From an uncultured Collinsella sp. (lineage in GTDB: Bacteria; Actinomycetota; Coriobacteriia; Coriobacteriales; Coriobacteriaceae), in assembly GCA_959606065.1 (NCBI GenBank), contig CAUHHV010000047.1, positions 1-6,583 on the forward strand: a DNA stretch of 6,583 nucleotides, in the 5' to 3' direction. Both the position numbers and the translations under genes were made by a program. How positions within the stretch are numbered: the first letter of the stretch is position 1; every line of letters begins with the position of its first letter. Under the pieces are notes generated by a model that worked only from the letters and a program-made list of their open reading frames with translations, made no database searches and had not been told where the DNA came from. Below are positions 1 through 6,583 of the stretch, one piece after another.

Positions 1-8
1 CCCAGCGC

Positions 9-1847
<1,839 letters not shown>

Positions 1848-1894
1848 GTAGTTCCCCTATCTTCTATCCATATACAAACGGCACGCGTATGCGA

Positions 1895-1922
1895 CCCGCC
1901 CAGCGATACAACGCTCAGCGGG
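1895..1922 (-). repeat. Hairpin in the gap upstream of typA
   Basis: On the minus strand two 11-base arms, CCCGCTGAGCG and CGCTGGGCGGG, pair around a six-base loop (TTGTAT) with one G-G mismatch and one G-U pair. The pairing is better on the minus strand than on the plus strand. No T-tract follows it, so it is not a standard intrinsic terminator. It sits 42 bases after the stop of the preceding gene and about 47 bases before the typA start, so it could be a weak or Rho-assisted end for the upstream operon, an mRNA-stabilising 3' structure, or part of a typA leader. The sequence does not decide between these. Confidence 0.55.
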
Positions 1923-1964
1923 AATATTGAGCCTTTTACCGAAAACTCGTTTATTTTAGCGATT

Positions 1965-2414
1965 TTAGATAAGAGGGGTTTCCTCACCTGCAGGTTCAGG
2001 GTCGCTCCACATAAAACCATCGCCGGCACCCATGCCCTCATACAGCACGTATGCCGAAAAACCGCTCTCGAGCGTGGTTTCGAAGAAGCTCACGAGCAGA
2101 GCATCGTGATAGCCGCCGTCAATCTCGACGCAGCCGGTGTAGCCGATGGCATAGCGGGCGATACGGCCCAGGCCCTCGTCCTTAAGACCCATCTTGTGCT
2201 CGGAGATAAAGTTGGTGGCCGCCTCGAGGCACGCCTCTTCGCCATCCTCATCGAGCGCCGCCAGATAACGGTTGGAAGCAGCGTCCTCAATTGCCACGAC
2301 CACGCCAGGGTTTTCACCGGCGGCAAGGTCGTCCAAGAACGCGCCGATCAGGTCACACACCATGGCGTCGAGCTCGGCGGAGACGTTACCGGCGTCCTGC
2401 ATATCCTGTGCCAT
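1965..2414 (-). CDS. Acidic hypothetical protein, 149 aa
   Basis: I do not recognise this 149-residue protein. It is strongly acidic, with many Asp and Glu residues, has no signal peptide or membrane segment, and is probably cytosolic. It begins with a predicted helical stretch (about residues 12-32), continues with alternating hydrophobic segments such as GVVVAIED and GYHDALLVSFFE that suggest an alpha/beta fold, and ends with a Gly/Asp/Pro-rich tail. Start choice: AAGG lies seven bases before the ATG and the frame opens shortly upstream, so the start is well supported. The gene begins 30 bases after the stop of the small membrane-protein gene, in the same direction, so co-transcription is likely. 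Codon use resembles that of its neighbours, and on base composition it is an ordinary resident gene. No function is assigned. Confidence 0.85.
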   Translation of the reverse strand: MAQDMQDAGNVSAELDAMVCDLIGAFLDDLAAGENPGVVVAIEDAASNRYLAALDEDGEEACLEAATNFISEHKMGLKDEGLGRIARYAIGYTGCVEIDGGYHDALLVSFFETTLESGFSAYVLYEGMGAGDGFMWSDPEPAGEETPLI

Positions 2415-2444
2415 CTTTAGACCTTCCCATCGAGTCTGGCGTCG

Positions 2445-2801
2445 TTACAGTTCTTGTGCCTCGGCGGCGATCTTGGCGGCAGCGTCGCGGGCGCGCATCA
2501 TATCCATCGCGCGCTTGTCGAGCACCTTGATCTGACTGGTCAGCATTACCGCGTCGACCACACCCCAGATCACCAGGCCCGTAGAGATCGAAAACCCAAG
2601 CGCACCAACTGTACCACGAAGGCGCGAGCAGATTGCCGCAACAAGGGCGGAGATGACAACCATCTTGATAAACGAGCCGCGACGCTCGCGAAGCGTGCGG
2701 GCCTGTGTCACATAGGCAATGCGAGCCGCCTCAGAAGCCTCCGAGCGCATCTGGGCCTCACGCGCAATGGCTGCCGCCTCAGCCGACATGCCGCCGGCCA
2801 T
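2445..2801 (-). CDS. Small membrane protein with two helices, unknown function
   Basis: I do not recognise a family for this roughly 118-residue protein. It has an Ala/Glu/Arg-rich amphipathic N-terminal helix (about residues 5-45), two hydrophobic segments likely to cross the membrane (about 47-59, rather short, and 66-88), and a charged Ala-rich C-terminal helix (about 92-118). A helical hairpin in the membrane with both charged ends in the cytoplasm is the simplest model. The start is uncertain. An ATG at 2834 directly follows the stop of the DUF151 gene (TAAATG) but has no visible ribosome binding site and would add 11 residues. The ATG at 2801 has GGAG nine bases upstream and is preferred. 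A third ATG at 2789 is possible. The gene lies between the DUF151 gene and the acidic-protein gene, almost without gaps, so it is probably translated from the same mRNA. Confidence 0.8.
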   Translation of the reverse strand: MAGGMSAEAAAIAREAQMRSEASEAARIAYVTQARTLRERRGSFIKMVVISALVAAICSRLRGTVGALGFSISTGLVIWGVVDAVMLTSQIKVLDKRAMDMMRARDAAAKIAAEAQEL

Positions 2802-2834
2802 CAGCGAACACTCCGCAACCCTGCCGCCCCGCAT

Positions 2835-3335
2835 TTAGAAGTCATCGGGGGAGAGCGTATGGACGAACTCGTCGAACTTCTCGAACTCCTGCTCGTCGTC
2901 GACATCCTCGGCGTGGGTGGAAACAGTGCCCAGGCGATTCATGATGTCGTCCTCCACAAACATGGGGGCATTGCTGCGCACGGCAAGGGCAATGGCGTCA
3001 CTGGGGCGGGCGTCGATCTTGCGCTCCTCGCCATCGGCCAGTACGACGATCGTCGCGTAGAACACCGGCGGCTCGGCGCGAACGATCTCGATGCGCTCGA
3101 GCTTGGCGCCCAGGGCGTCAACGGTATCGAGCAGCAGGTCATGGGTGATCGGGCGCTCGGCGCGGCCGCTATCGATGCCGCGGCTGATGGCAGCAGCTTC
3201 AAACGAACCAGTCTGAATGGAAAGGGAACGCAGCGGCGCGGGCGAGTCCGATTTGCTGCTGCGCTCACGAAGCACGATAAGCGATGGCACGGGACCGGCG
3301 GCCATGACGATGGTCTCTATGTCGACACGAACCAT
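2835..3335 (-). CDS. Bifunctional nuclease family (DUF151/BFN) protein
   Basis: This 166-residue protein carries the BFN/DUF151 domain across about residues 5-135. Family signatures are visible: the PVPSLIVLRER strand near the N-terminus, SFEAAAI (44-50), RPITHDLLLD (61-70) and DARPSDAIALAVR (108-120). Members of this family have been described with RNase and DNase activity, and a Thermotoga member has a known structure, but the physiological role in most bacteria is unclear, so a nuclease role here is an inference from the family. A short acidic tail (about 142-166) follows the domain. Start choice: the frame opens ten residues earlier, but the ATG at 3335 has a strong GGAGG six bases upstream and gives the N-terminus typical of the family. 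It is the first gene of a tight three-gene group and has a probable promoter at 3392-3421. Confidence 0.93.
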   Translation of the reverse strand: MVRVDIETIVMAAGPVPSLIVLRERSSKSDSPAPLRSLSIQTGSFEAAAISRGIDSGRAERPITHDLLLDTVDALGAKLERIEIVRAEPPVFYATIVVLADGEERKIDARPSDAIALAVRSNAPMFVEDDIMNRLGTVSTHAEDVDDEQEFEKFDEFVHTLSPDDF

Positions 3336-3350
3336 GGAACACCTCCGGTA
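3325..3350 (-). promoter_or_regulatory. Ribosome binding site fixing the DUF151 gene start
   Basis: On the minus strand GGAGGTG is followed by TTCC and then ATG at 3335. The near-perfect Shine-Dalgarno core six bases before this ATG selects it over the in-frame ATG ten codons upstream at 3365, which has no comparable site. Confidence 0.75.
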
Positions 3351-3391
3351 CGTAGCGGTTAACACGCGGCAGCCCGCCGCATTGAATAGCT

Positions 3392-3421
3392 ATACTACCC
3401 AATCTTTCGCACAGCACACAA
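3392..3421 (-). promoter_or_regulatory. Probable promoter of the DUF151 operon
   Basis: On the minus strand TTGTGT (3421-3416) and TAGTAT (3397-3392) are separated by 18 bases and resemble -35 and -10 boxes of the main sigma factor. They would start an mRNA with a leader of about 50 bases before the ATG at 3335. The location fits: it lies just after the terminator that ends the tRNA cluster, in a short AT-rich stretch. The hexamers are only moderate matches, so this remains tentative. Confidence 0.45.
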
Positions 3422-3444
3422 AATCAAAGTAGTTAATTTGGGAC

Positions 3445-3486
3445 GGGGCTTTTTTGGCTACTTTCAGTAGGTAAGAAAAAAGCCCC
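3445..3486. repeat. Nested palindrome overlapping the tRNA terminator
   Basis: Perfect 11-base arms, GGGGCTTTTTT (3445-3455) and AAAAAAGCCCC (3476-3486), enclose 20 bases that contain a second perfect hairpin, CTACT-TTC-AGTAG (3458-3470). The right arm is shared with the intrinsic terminator at 3476-3505, so the two structures exclude each other in any read-through transcript. On neither strand is the outer palindrome followed by its own T-tract, so by itself it is not a standard terminator. Confidence 0.75.
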
Positions 3487-3505
3487 GAGGCAACGCCCCA
3501 AGGCT
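3476..3505 (-). terminator. Intrinsic terminator of the tRNA cluster
   Basis: On the minus strand AGCCTTGGGG and CCTCGGGGCT form a ten-pair stem (with G-U pairs) around the loop CGTTG, followed directly by six T residues. It begins 15 bases after the CCA end of the last tRNA-Ile and closes the tRNA transcript before the DUF151 promoter. Confidence 0.85.
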
Positions 3506-3519
3506 CTTCACAGTTTTGA

Positions 3520-3596
3520 TGGTGGACCTGACAAGATTCGAACTTGTGACCTCCCGGTTATCAGCCGGACGCTCTAACCAACTGAGCTACAGGTCC
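3520..3596 (-). tRNA. tRNA-Ile (anticodon GAU), downstream copy
   Basis: This 77-base tRNA folds as a full cloverleaf: acceptor GGACCTG/CAGGTCC, D stem GCTC/GAGC, anticodon stem TCCGG/CCGGG with loop CTGATAA (anticodon GAT), five-base variable region, and T stem ACAAG/CTTGT with loop TTCGAAT. The CCA end is encoded. It decodes AUU and AUC. It follows tRNA-Ala after only four bases, so the two are certainly on one precursor. It is identical base for base to the copy at 3744-3820. Confidence 0.97.
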
Positions 3597-3600
3597 ATCA

Positions 3601-3676
3601 TGGTGGAGGTTAGGGGGATCGAACCCCTGACCTCAGGCTTGCAAAGCCCGCGCTCTCCCAGCTGAGCTAAACCCCC
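3601..3676 (-). tRNA. tRNA-Ala (anticodon UGC)
   Basis: This 76-base cloverleaf has acceptor GGGGGTT/AACCTCC, D stem GCTC/GAGC, anticodon stem CGGGC/GCCTG with loop TTTGCAA (anticodon TGC), T stem AGGGG/CCCCT with loop TTCGATC, and an encoded CCA. The acceptor contains the G3-U70 wobble pair, the known identity element for alanyl-tRNA synthetase, which makes the assignment secure. I see no promoter of its own in the 67 bases upstream, which are occupied by a strong hairpin. It may depend on read-through from the promoter ahead of the first tRNA-Ile. Confidence 0.97.
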
Positions 3677-3687
3677 ACGGAGACAGT

Positions 3688-3732
3688 AATAAACACCCCA
3701 GCGGCGACTCGGCTCTCGCTGGGGTGTTTATT
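3688..3732 (-). terminator. Long hairpin between tRNA-Ile and tRNA-Ala, terminator-like
   Basis: Two perfect 16-base arms, AATAAACACCCCAGCG and CGCTGGGGTGTTTATT, enclose a 13-base loop. The GC-rich core with A/T-rich outer flanks resembles a bidirectional intrinsic terminator, with TGTTTATT as an imperfect T-tract in either direction. It begins 11 bases after the CCA end of the first tRNA-Ile and ends 11 bases before tRNA-Ala. It could end or attenuate the first tRNA transcript, or act as a processing signal in a tri-tRNA precursor. The perfect stem is certain; the function is inferred. Confidence 0.65.
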
Positions 3733-3743
3733 GCGAAAGAAAG

Positions 3744-3820
3744 TGGTGGACCTGACAAGATTCGAACTTGTGACCTCCCGGTTATCAGCCGGACGCTCTA
3801 ACCAACTGAGCTACAGGTCC
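3744..3820 (-). tRNA. tRNA-Ile (anticodon GAU), promoter-proximal copy
   Basis: The same 77-base sequence and cloverleaf as the copy at 3520-3596, with anticodon GAT in loop CTGATAA and an encoded CCA. The identity extends three bases past the 5' end, giving an 80-bp direct repeat 224 bp apart. It is the first gene after the stable-RNA promoter, with a leader of roughly ten bases, and is followed by the long hairpin at 3688-3732. Confidence 0.97.
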
Positions 3821-3836
3821 ATCGCGCAAGGGATAT

Positions 3837-3886
3837 ATTAGACGAGTCGTTACGCGCGCGTCAACAACTTTTTTGAAAATCTTTGA
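3837..3886 (-). promoter_or_regulatory. Stable-RNA promoter for the tRNA cluster
   Basis: On the minus strand TTGACG (3864-3859) and TCTAAT (3842-3837), each five of six matches to the consensus boxes, are separated by 16 bases. An A/T-rich tract immediately upstream (about 3866-3886, including TTTTCAAAAAAG) resembles the UP element of strong rRNA and tRNA promoters. The predicted start lies about ten bases before the mature tRNA-Ile 5' end. An alternative -10 reading, TAATAT with 18-bp spacing, overlaps it. Confidence 0.8.
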
Positions 3887-3891
3887 GGGGT

Positions 3892-4027
3892 GTGTCAGAC
3901 GGCTGGGCGAGATGGGTTAGGTTTGCTGCTCGGGCAGTCCTGCGCAAGACGAAGGCCACATTAAGTGGCCTTCTTTGCGTGCGGAACTCGCGACAAACCT
4001 AACCCATCTCGCCCAGCCGTCTGACAC
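3892..4027. repeat. 136-bp near-palindromic element with 34-bp perfect arms
   Basis: The left arm (3892-3925, starting GTGTCAGACGGC) is the exact reverse complement of the right arm (3994-4027, ending GCCGTCTGACAC) over all 34 bases. Inside lies a second perfect hairpin, GAAGGCCAC-ATTAA-GTGGCCTTC (3951-3973), nearly concentric with the arms, and the 20-25-base spacers pair in part (for example CGCAA 3943-3947 with TTGCG 3975-3979). The whole can fold into one long hairpin on either strand. GGGGT (3887-3891) and GGGGC (4028-4032) flank it and could be a degenerate target duplication. It has no coding capacity. It lies between the gyrA terminator and the tRNA promoter. A MITE-like or REP-like mobile palindrome is plausible; an RNA structure or transcription barrier is the alternative. 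Confidence 0.85.
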
Positions 4028-4044
4028 GGGGCTCCAAGCTTGTC

Positions 4045-4077
4045 AAAAAAGCGGTCGGCGCGCAGTGCGCCGACCGC
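4045..4077 (-). terminator. Intrinsic terminator of gyrA
   Basis: On the minus strand a perfect 11-pair GC-rich stem, GCGGTCGGCGC with GCGCCGACCGC, encloses the loop ACTGC and is followed at once by six T residues. It begins 40 bases after the gyrA stop codon and is the strongest terminator in the window. Confidence 0.95.
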
Positions 4078-4117
4078 CGATATATGGGGTCTGATGTTTT
4101 CTACCAGCTAGTTCCTC

Positions 4118-6583
4118 TTACTCGTCGAGGAGATCCTCTGGCATGTCGTTACCGTCGCCTAGGTCGACTGGAGTCTCTTCGGTGTCGGCTGCGGCATCGG
4201 GACCTTCGCCTTCGGGCTTTTCCTTGGCTGCCGTCATACGGGCGACAGCGCATACGCGGTCGTTGTCGTCGACGGTCATCATCTTGACGCCCTGGGTAGC
4301 GCGGCCAGTCTGGCTGATCTCATCGGTCTTGACGCGAATGACCGTCGCGCCCTCCGTCACGATGAACAGCTCATGCTGCGGGCCCACCGTCTTCATGGCC
4401 GCAAGGTTGCCCTTGCGCTCGGTCATCTGGATGGTGTAGACGCCCTGGCCGCCGCGGTTCTGCTCCGGGTAGTCCGCAACCGGCGTGCGCTTGCCGTAGC
4501 CGCGCTCGGTAATGACAAACAGGTCACCATTGCCGTTGGTAACCTCCATACCCAAAACGCTCACGCCATCCTTCATGCCAATACCGCGGACGCCGCTGGT
4601 ATCGCGACCGGTGGCGCGCACCTGGTCCTCGGGGAACATAATCGCCTTGCCCGCGGTGGTTGCCATGATGATCTTGTCACCCTCGCGCACGCGGCGTACA
4701 GCGAGCAGCGCGTCGTCGTCCCTCAGGTTGATGGCGATCAGGCCATCGCGGCGGCTACGGTCGTAGGCGCTCATCACGGTCTTCTTGACCATGCCGCTCT
4801 TGGTGGCAAACATCAGATACTCGTCGGCGGGGAACTCACGGCAGCTGATGACGCTCGCGATCTTCTCGCCCTCCTCGAAAGGCAGCAGGTTGACGATCGC
4901 GGTGCCGCGCGCCTGGCGCGTGCCAACCGGCAGCTCGTGCACCTTCAGGCGATAGACCTTACCCTTGCTCGAGAAGAACAGCACGTACTCGTGCGTGGAC
5001 GCGATGAACATCTCGTCGATAACATCGTCCTCTTTGAGGTTGACGCCCGACACGCCCTTGCCGCCGCGCTTTTGGGCGCGGTAGGCGGCCACCGGGATGC
5101 GCTTGACGTAGCCGGTGTGGGTGATGGTCACGACCATATCCTCGTCGGCAATGAGGTCTTCGACATCCAGGTCCTTCTCGACATGGCTGATCTCGGTGCG
5201 GCGCTTGTCGCCGAACTTCTTGGAGATCTCGCGCATCTCTTCCTTGATGACGCCCAGAATCTTCTCCTCGTGCGCCAACAGGTCCTCGTAGTAGGCGATA
5301 GCGCGGCGCAGGCCGTCCAGCTCTTCCTGAATCTTGTCGCGCTCCAGGCCGGTCAGGCGGCGCAGCTTCATCTCGAGAATGGCCGTGGTCTGCTCGGGCG
5401 TAAAGCCAAAACGCTCGATCAGGCGGCTGCTGGCCTCGGAATCGGTCTGCGAGGAGCGGATGATGCTGATGACCTCGTCGATATGGTCGAGAGCCATCAG
5501 ATAGCCCTCGAGGATATGGGCACGCGCCTGGGCCTTCTTGAGGTCAAAACGGGTGCGGCGGGTGACGACGTCGACCTGGTGGTCGATGTAGTGCTGCAGC
5601 ATCTCGCGCAGGCTCAGGCATTTGGGAACGCCGTTGACAAGCGCCAGGTTGTTGGCGCCGAAGGTCGTCTGCAGCGAGGTGTACTTGTACAGGTTGTTGA
5701 GCACGACCTGCGGGATGACGCCCTTCTTGAGTTCGATGACCAGACGGATACCCTTCTGGTTGGACTCATCGCGCATATCCGAGATGCCCTCGATGCGCTT
5801 ATCGTTGACGAGCTGGGCGATCTTCTCCTGCAGGGTGCCTTTGTTGACCATGTAGGGGATCTCGGTAAAGACCAGGCGGCTGCGGCCGGTCTTGGTGGAC
5901 TCCACATGAGCCTTGGCGCGCACGGTGATGGAGCCGCGGCCGGTCTCGTAGCTCTGCTTAATGCCGGCACTGCCCATGATGATGGCACCGGTGGGGAAGT
6001 CCGGACCGGGCATGATCTGCATGAGCTCGTCGACGGTGGCGTCGGGGTTGTCGATCAGGTAGCACGTGGCTTCGATCGCCTCGGTAAGGTTGTGCGGGGC
6101 GATGTTGGTGGCCATGCCGACGGCGATGCCCTGGCTGCCGTTGACCAGCAGGTTGGGGAAACGCGCGGGCAGCGCCTGGGGCTCGGCGAGCGACTCGTCG
6201 TAGTTGGGCTGCCAGTCGACGGTGTCCTTCTGCAGGTCACGCAGCAGCTCCATGGCGGGCTTTGCCAGGCGGCTCTCGGTGTAACGCATGGCGGCGGCGC
6301 CGTCGCCGTCGATGTTGCCGAAGTTGCCGTGACCGTCAATGAGCGGCGTGCGCATGGAGAACCACTGTGCCAGGCGAACCATGGCCTCATAGACCGCGAA
6401 GTCGCCGTGCGGATGGTACTTACCGATAACTTCGCCGACCGTCCAGGCCGACTTCTTGTGCGGACGGTTGGGGTAGATGCCGCTCTCGTTCATCGCGTAC
6501 AGGATGCGACGGTGCACCGGCTTTAGGCCGTCGCGCACGTCCGGCAGGGCGCGCGCCGTGATGACCGACATCGAATACTCGAT
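4118..6583 (-). CDS. gyrA: DNA gyrase subunit A, 5' end outside the window
   Basis: GyrA forms the A2B2 gyrase with GyrB and introduces negative supercoils using ATP. It carries the DNA-cleaving tyrosine. Reading continues to the window edge (codons for IEYS precede MSVITARALPDVRDGL), so the true start, about 20-30 codons further on in homologues, is missing. From the visible Met (1-817): the winged-helix and tower region with YHPHGD (52-57), the catalytic tyrosine in RYTE (Tyr97, equivalent to E. coli Tyr122), and PNLLVNGSQGIAVGMATN in the core. The C-terminal beta-pinwheel contains the GyrA box QKRGGKG (500-506), which separates GyrA from ParC, and the protein ends in an acidic tail (about 784-817). 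The gene appears intact otherwise. Residue 58 (E. coli 83) is Phe instead of the usual Ser, Thr or Ala. A strong terminator follows the stop. Confidence 0.97.
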   Translation of the reverse strand: MEYSMSVITARALPDVRDGLKPVHRRILYAMNESGIYPNRPHKKSAWTVGEVIGKYHPHGDFAVYEAMVRLAQWFSMRTPLIDGHGNFGNIDGDGAAAMRYTESRLAKPAMELLRDLQKDTVDWQPNYDESLAEPQALPARFPNLLVNGSQGIAVGMATNIAPHNLTEAIEATCYLIDNPDATVDELMQIMPGPDFPTGAIIMGSAGIKQSYETGRGSITVRAKAHVESTKTGRSRLVFTEIPYMVNKGTLQEKIAQLVNDKRIEGISDMRDESNQKGIRLVIELKKGVIPQVVLNNLYKYTSLQTTFGANNLALVNGVPKCLSLREMLQHYIDHQVDVVTRRTRFDLKKAQARAHILEGYLMALDHIDEVISIIRSSQTDSEASSRLIERFGFTPEQTTAILEMKLRRLTGLERDKIQEELDGLRRAIAYYEDLLAHEEKILGVIKEEMREISKKFGDKRRTEISHVEKDLDVEDLIADEDMVVTITHTGYVKRIPVAAYRAQKRGGKGVSGVNLKEDDVIDEMFIASTHEYVLFFSSKGKVYRLKVHELPVGTRQARGTAIVNLLPFEEGEKIASVISCREFPADEYLMFATKSGMVKKTVMSAYDRSRRDGLIAINLRDDDALLAVRRVREGDKIIMATTAGKAIMFPEDQVRATGRDTSGVRGIGMKDGVSVLGMEVTNGNGDLFVITERGYGKRTPVADYPEQNRGGQGVYTIQMTERKGNLAAMKTVGPQHELFIVTEGATVIRVKTDEISQTGRATQGVKMMTVDDNDRVCAVARMTAAKEKPEGEGPDAAADTEETPVDLGDGNDMPEDLLDE
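6329..6448 (-). other. gyrA: Quinolone-resistance-determining region of gyrA
   Basis: This stretch corresponds to E. coli GyrA residues 67-106, placed by gap-free alignment from the conserved MSVI to RYTE. The position equivalent to Ser83 is encoded TTC (6400-6398), Phe; the position equivalent to Asp87 is GAG (Glu), which is normal in Gram-positive GyrA such as that of Staphylococcus. The position equivalent to Gln106 is His, as in many GyrA and ParC proteins with DGHGNFG. Confidence 0.85.

Noticed and set aside
2454..3362. A 302-codon plus-strand open frame opposite the DUF151 and membrane-protein genes
   Set aside because: It covers the complement of two well-supported minus-strand genes, spans their junction and shows no family motif.
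3336..3365. A ten-residue N-terminal extension of the DUF151 protein from the ATG at 3365
   Set aside because: The ATG at 3335 has a near-perfect GGAGG at ideal spacing and gives the usual family N-terminus; the upstream ATG has no such site.
3445..3486. The 11-bp-arm palindrome as an independent intrinsic terminator
   Set aside because: On both strands the T-run is in the stem itself, and no T-tract follows the closing arm; the genuine terminator is the overlapping 3476-3505 stem.
3520..3823. The repeated tRNA-Ile sequences as attL/attR of an integrated element
   Set aside because: The segment between them is only 144 bp and holds a tRNA gene and a hairpin, with no integrase; the repeats are whole tRNA genes and not 3'-end fragments.
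6329..6331. His at the GyrA position equivalent to E. coli Gln106, considered as a resistance change
   Set aside because: DGHGNFG is common in GyrA and ParC proteins of many bacteria, so His here is probably natural.
6386..6388. Glu at the GyrA position equivalent to E. coli Asp87, considered as a resistance change
   Set aside because: Glu is the normal residue at this position in Gram-positive GyrA such as that of Staphylococcus aureus.
4373..6526. A 717-codon plus-strand open frame opposite gyrA
   Set aside because: It mirrors gyrA in the antisense direction, has the same His/Asp/Val/Leu/Ala composition bias as the other shadow frames, and shows no domain or plausible start context.

Overview
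The window looks like chromosomal DNA from a high-GC, Gram-positive anaerobe, most likely a coriobacterium of the Collinsella type. This rests on GC-rich codon choice, the style of the GyrA and TypA sequences, strong G-rich ribosome binding sites and AT-rich intergenic DNA. The genus is an inference, not a result. Every gene I support lies on the minus strand, so the region is read from high to low coordinates.

Layout in the direction of transcription: (1) gyrA, the DNA gyrase A subunit, enters from the right edge without its first codons and ends at 4118, followed by a strong intrinsic terminator (4045-4077). (2) A 136-bp near-palindromic element (3892-4027) has perfect 34-bp inverted arms around a second hairpin. 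No gene explains it, and it is the most unusual structure here. (3) A stable-RNA promoter (TTGACG, 16 bp, TCTAAT) drives a tRNA cluster: tRNA-Ile(GAU), a large hairpin, tRNA-Ala(UGC), and a second, base-identical tRNA-Ile(GAU), closed by an intrinsic terminator. (4) A probable new promoter then starts a tight group of three small genes: a bifunctional-nuclease-family (DUF151) protein, a small two-helix membrane protein and an acidic protein of unknown function. (5) After a 117-bp gap with a hairpin comes typA (bipA), the ribosome-associated translational GTPase, which runs to the left edge.

The themes are housekeeping: DNA supercoiling (GyrA), decoding (tRNA-Ile and tRNA-Ala, a pair often found inside rRNA operons but here free-standing) and ribosome assembly or stress translation (TypA). 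Points worth a second look are the palindromic element, the phenylalanine at the GyrA position equivalent to E. coli Ser83 (a classic quinolone-resistance site), the tRNA-Ile duplication around a hairpin, and the nested palindrome next to the tRNA terminator. I see no clear evidence of a phage, CRISPR array, transposase or previously undescribed protein system.
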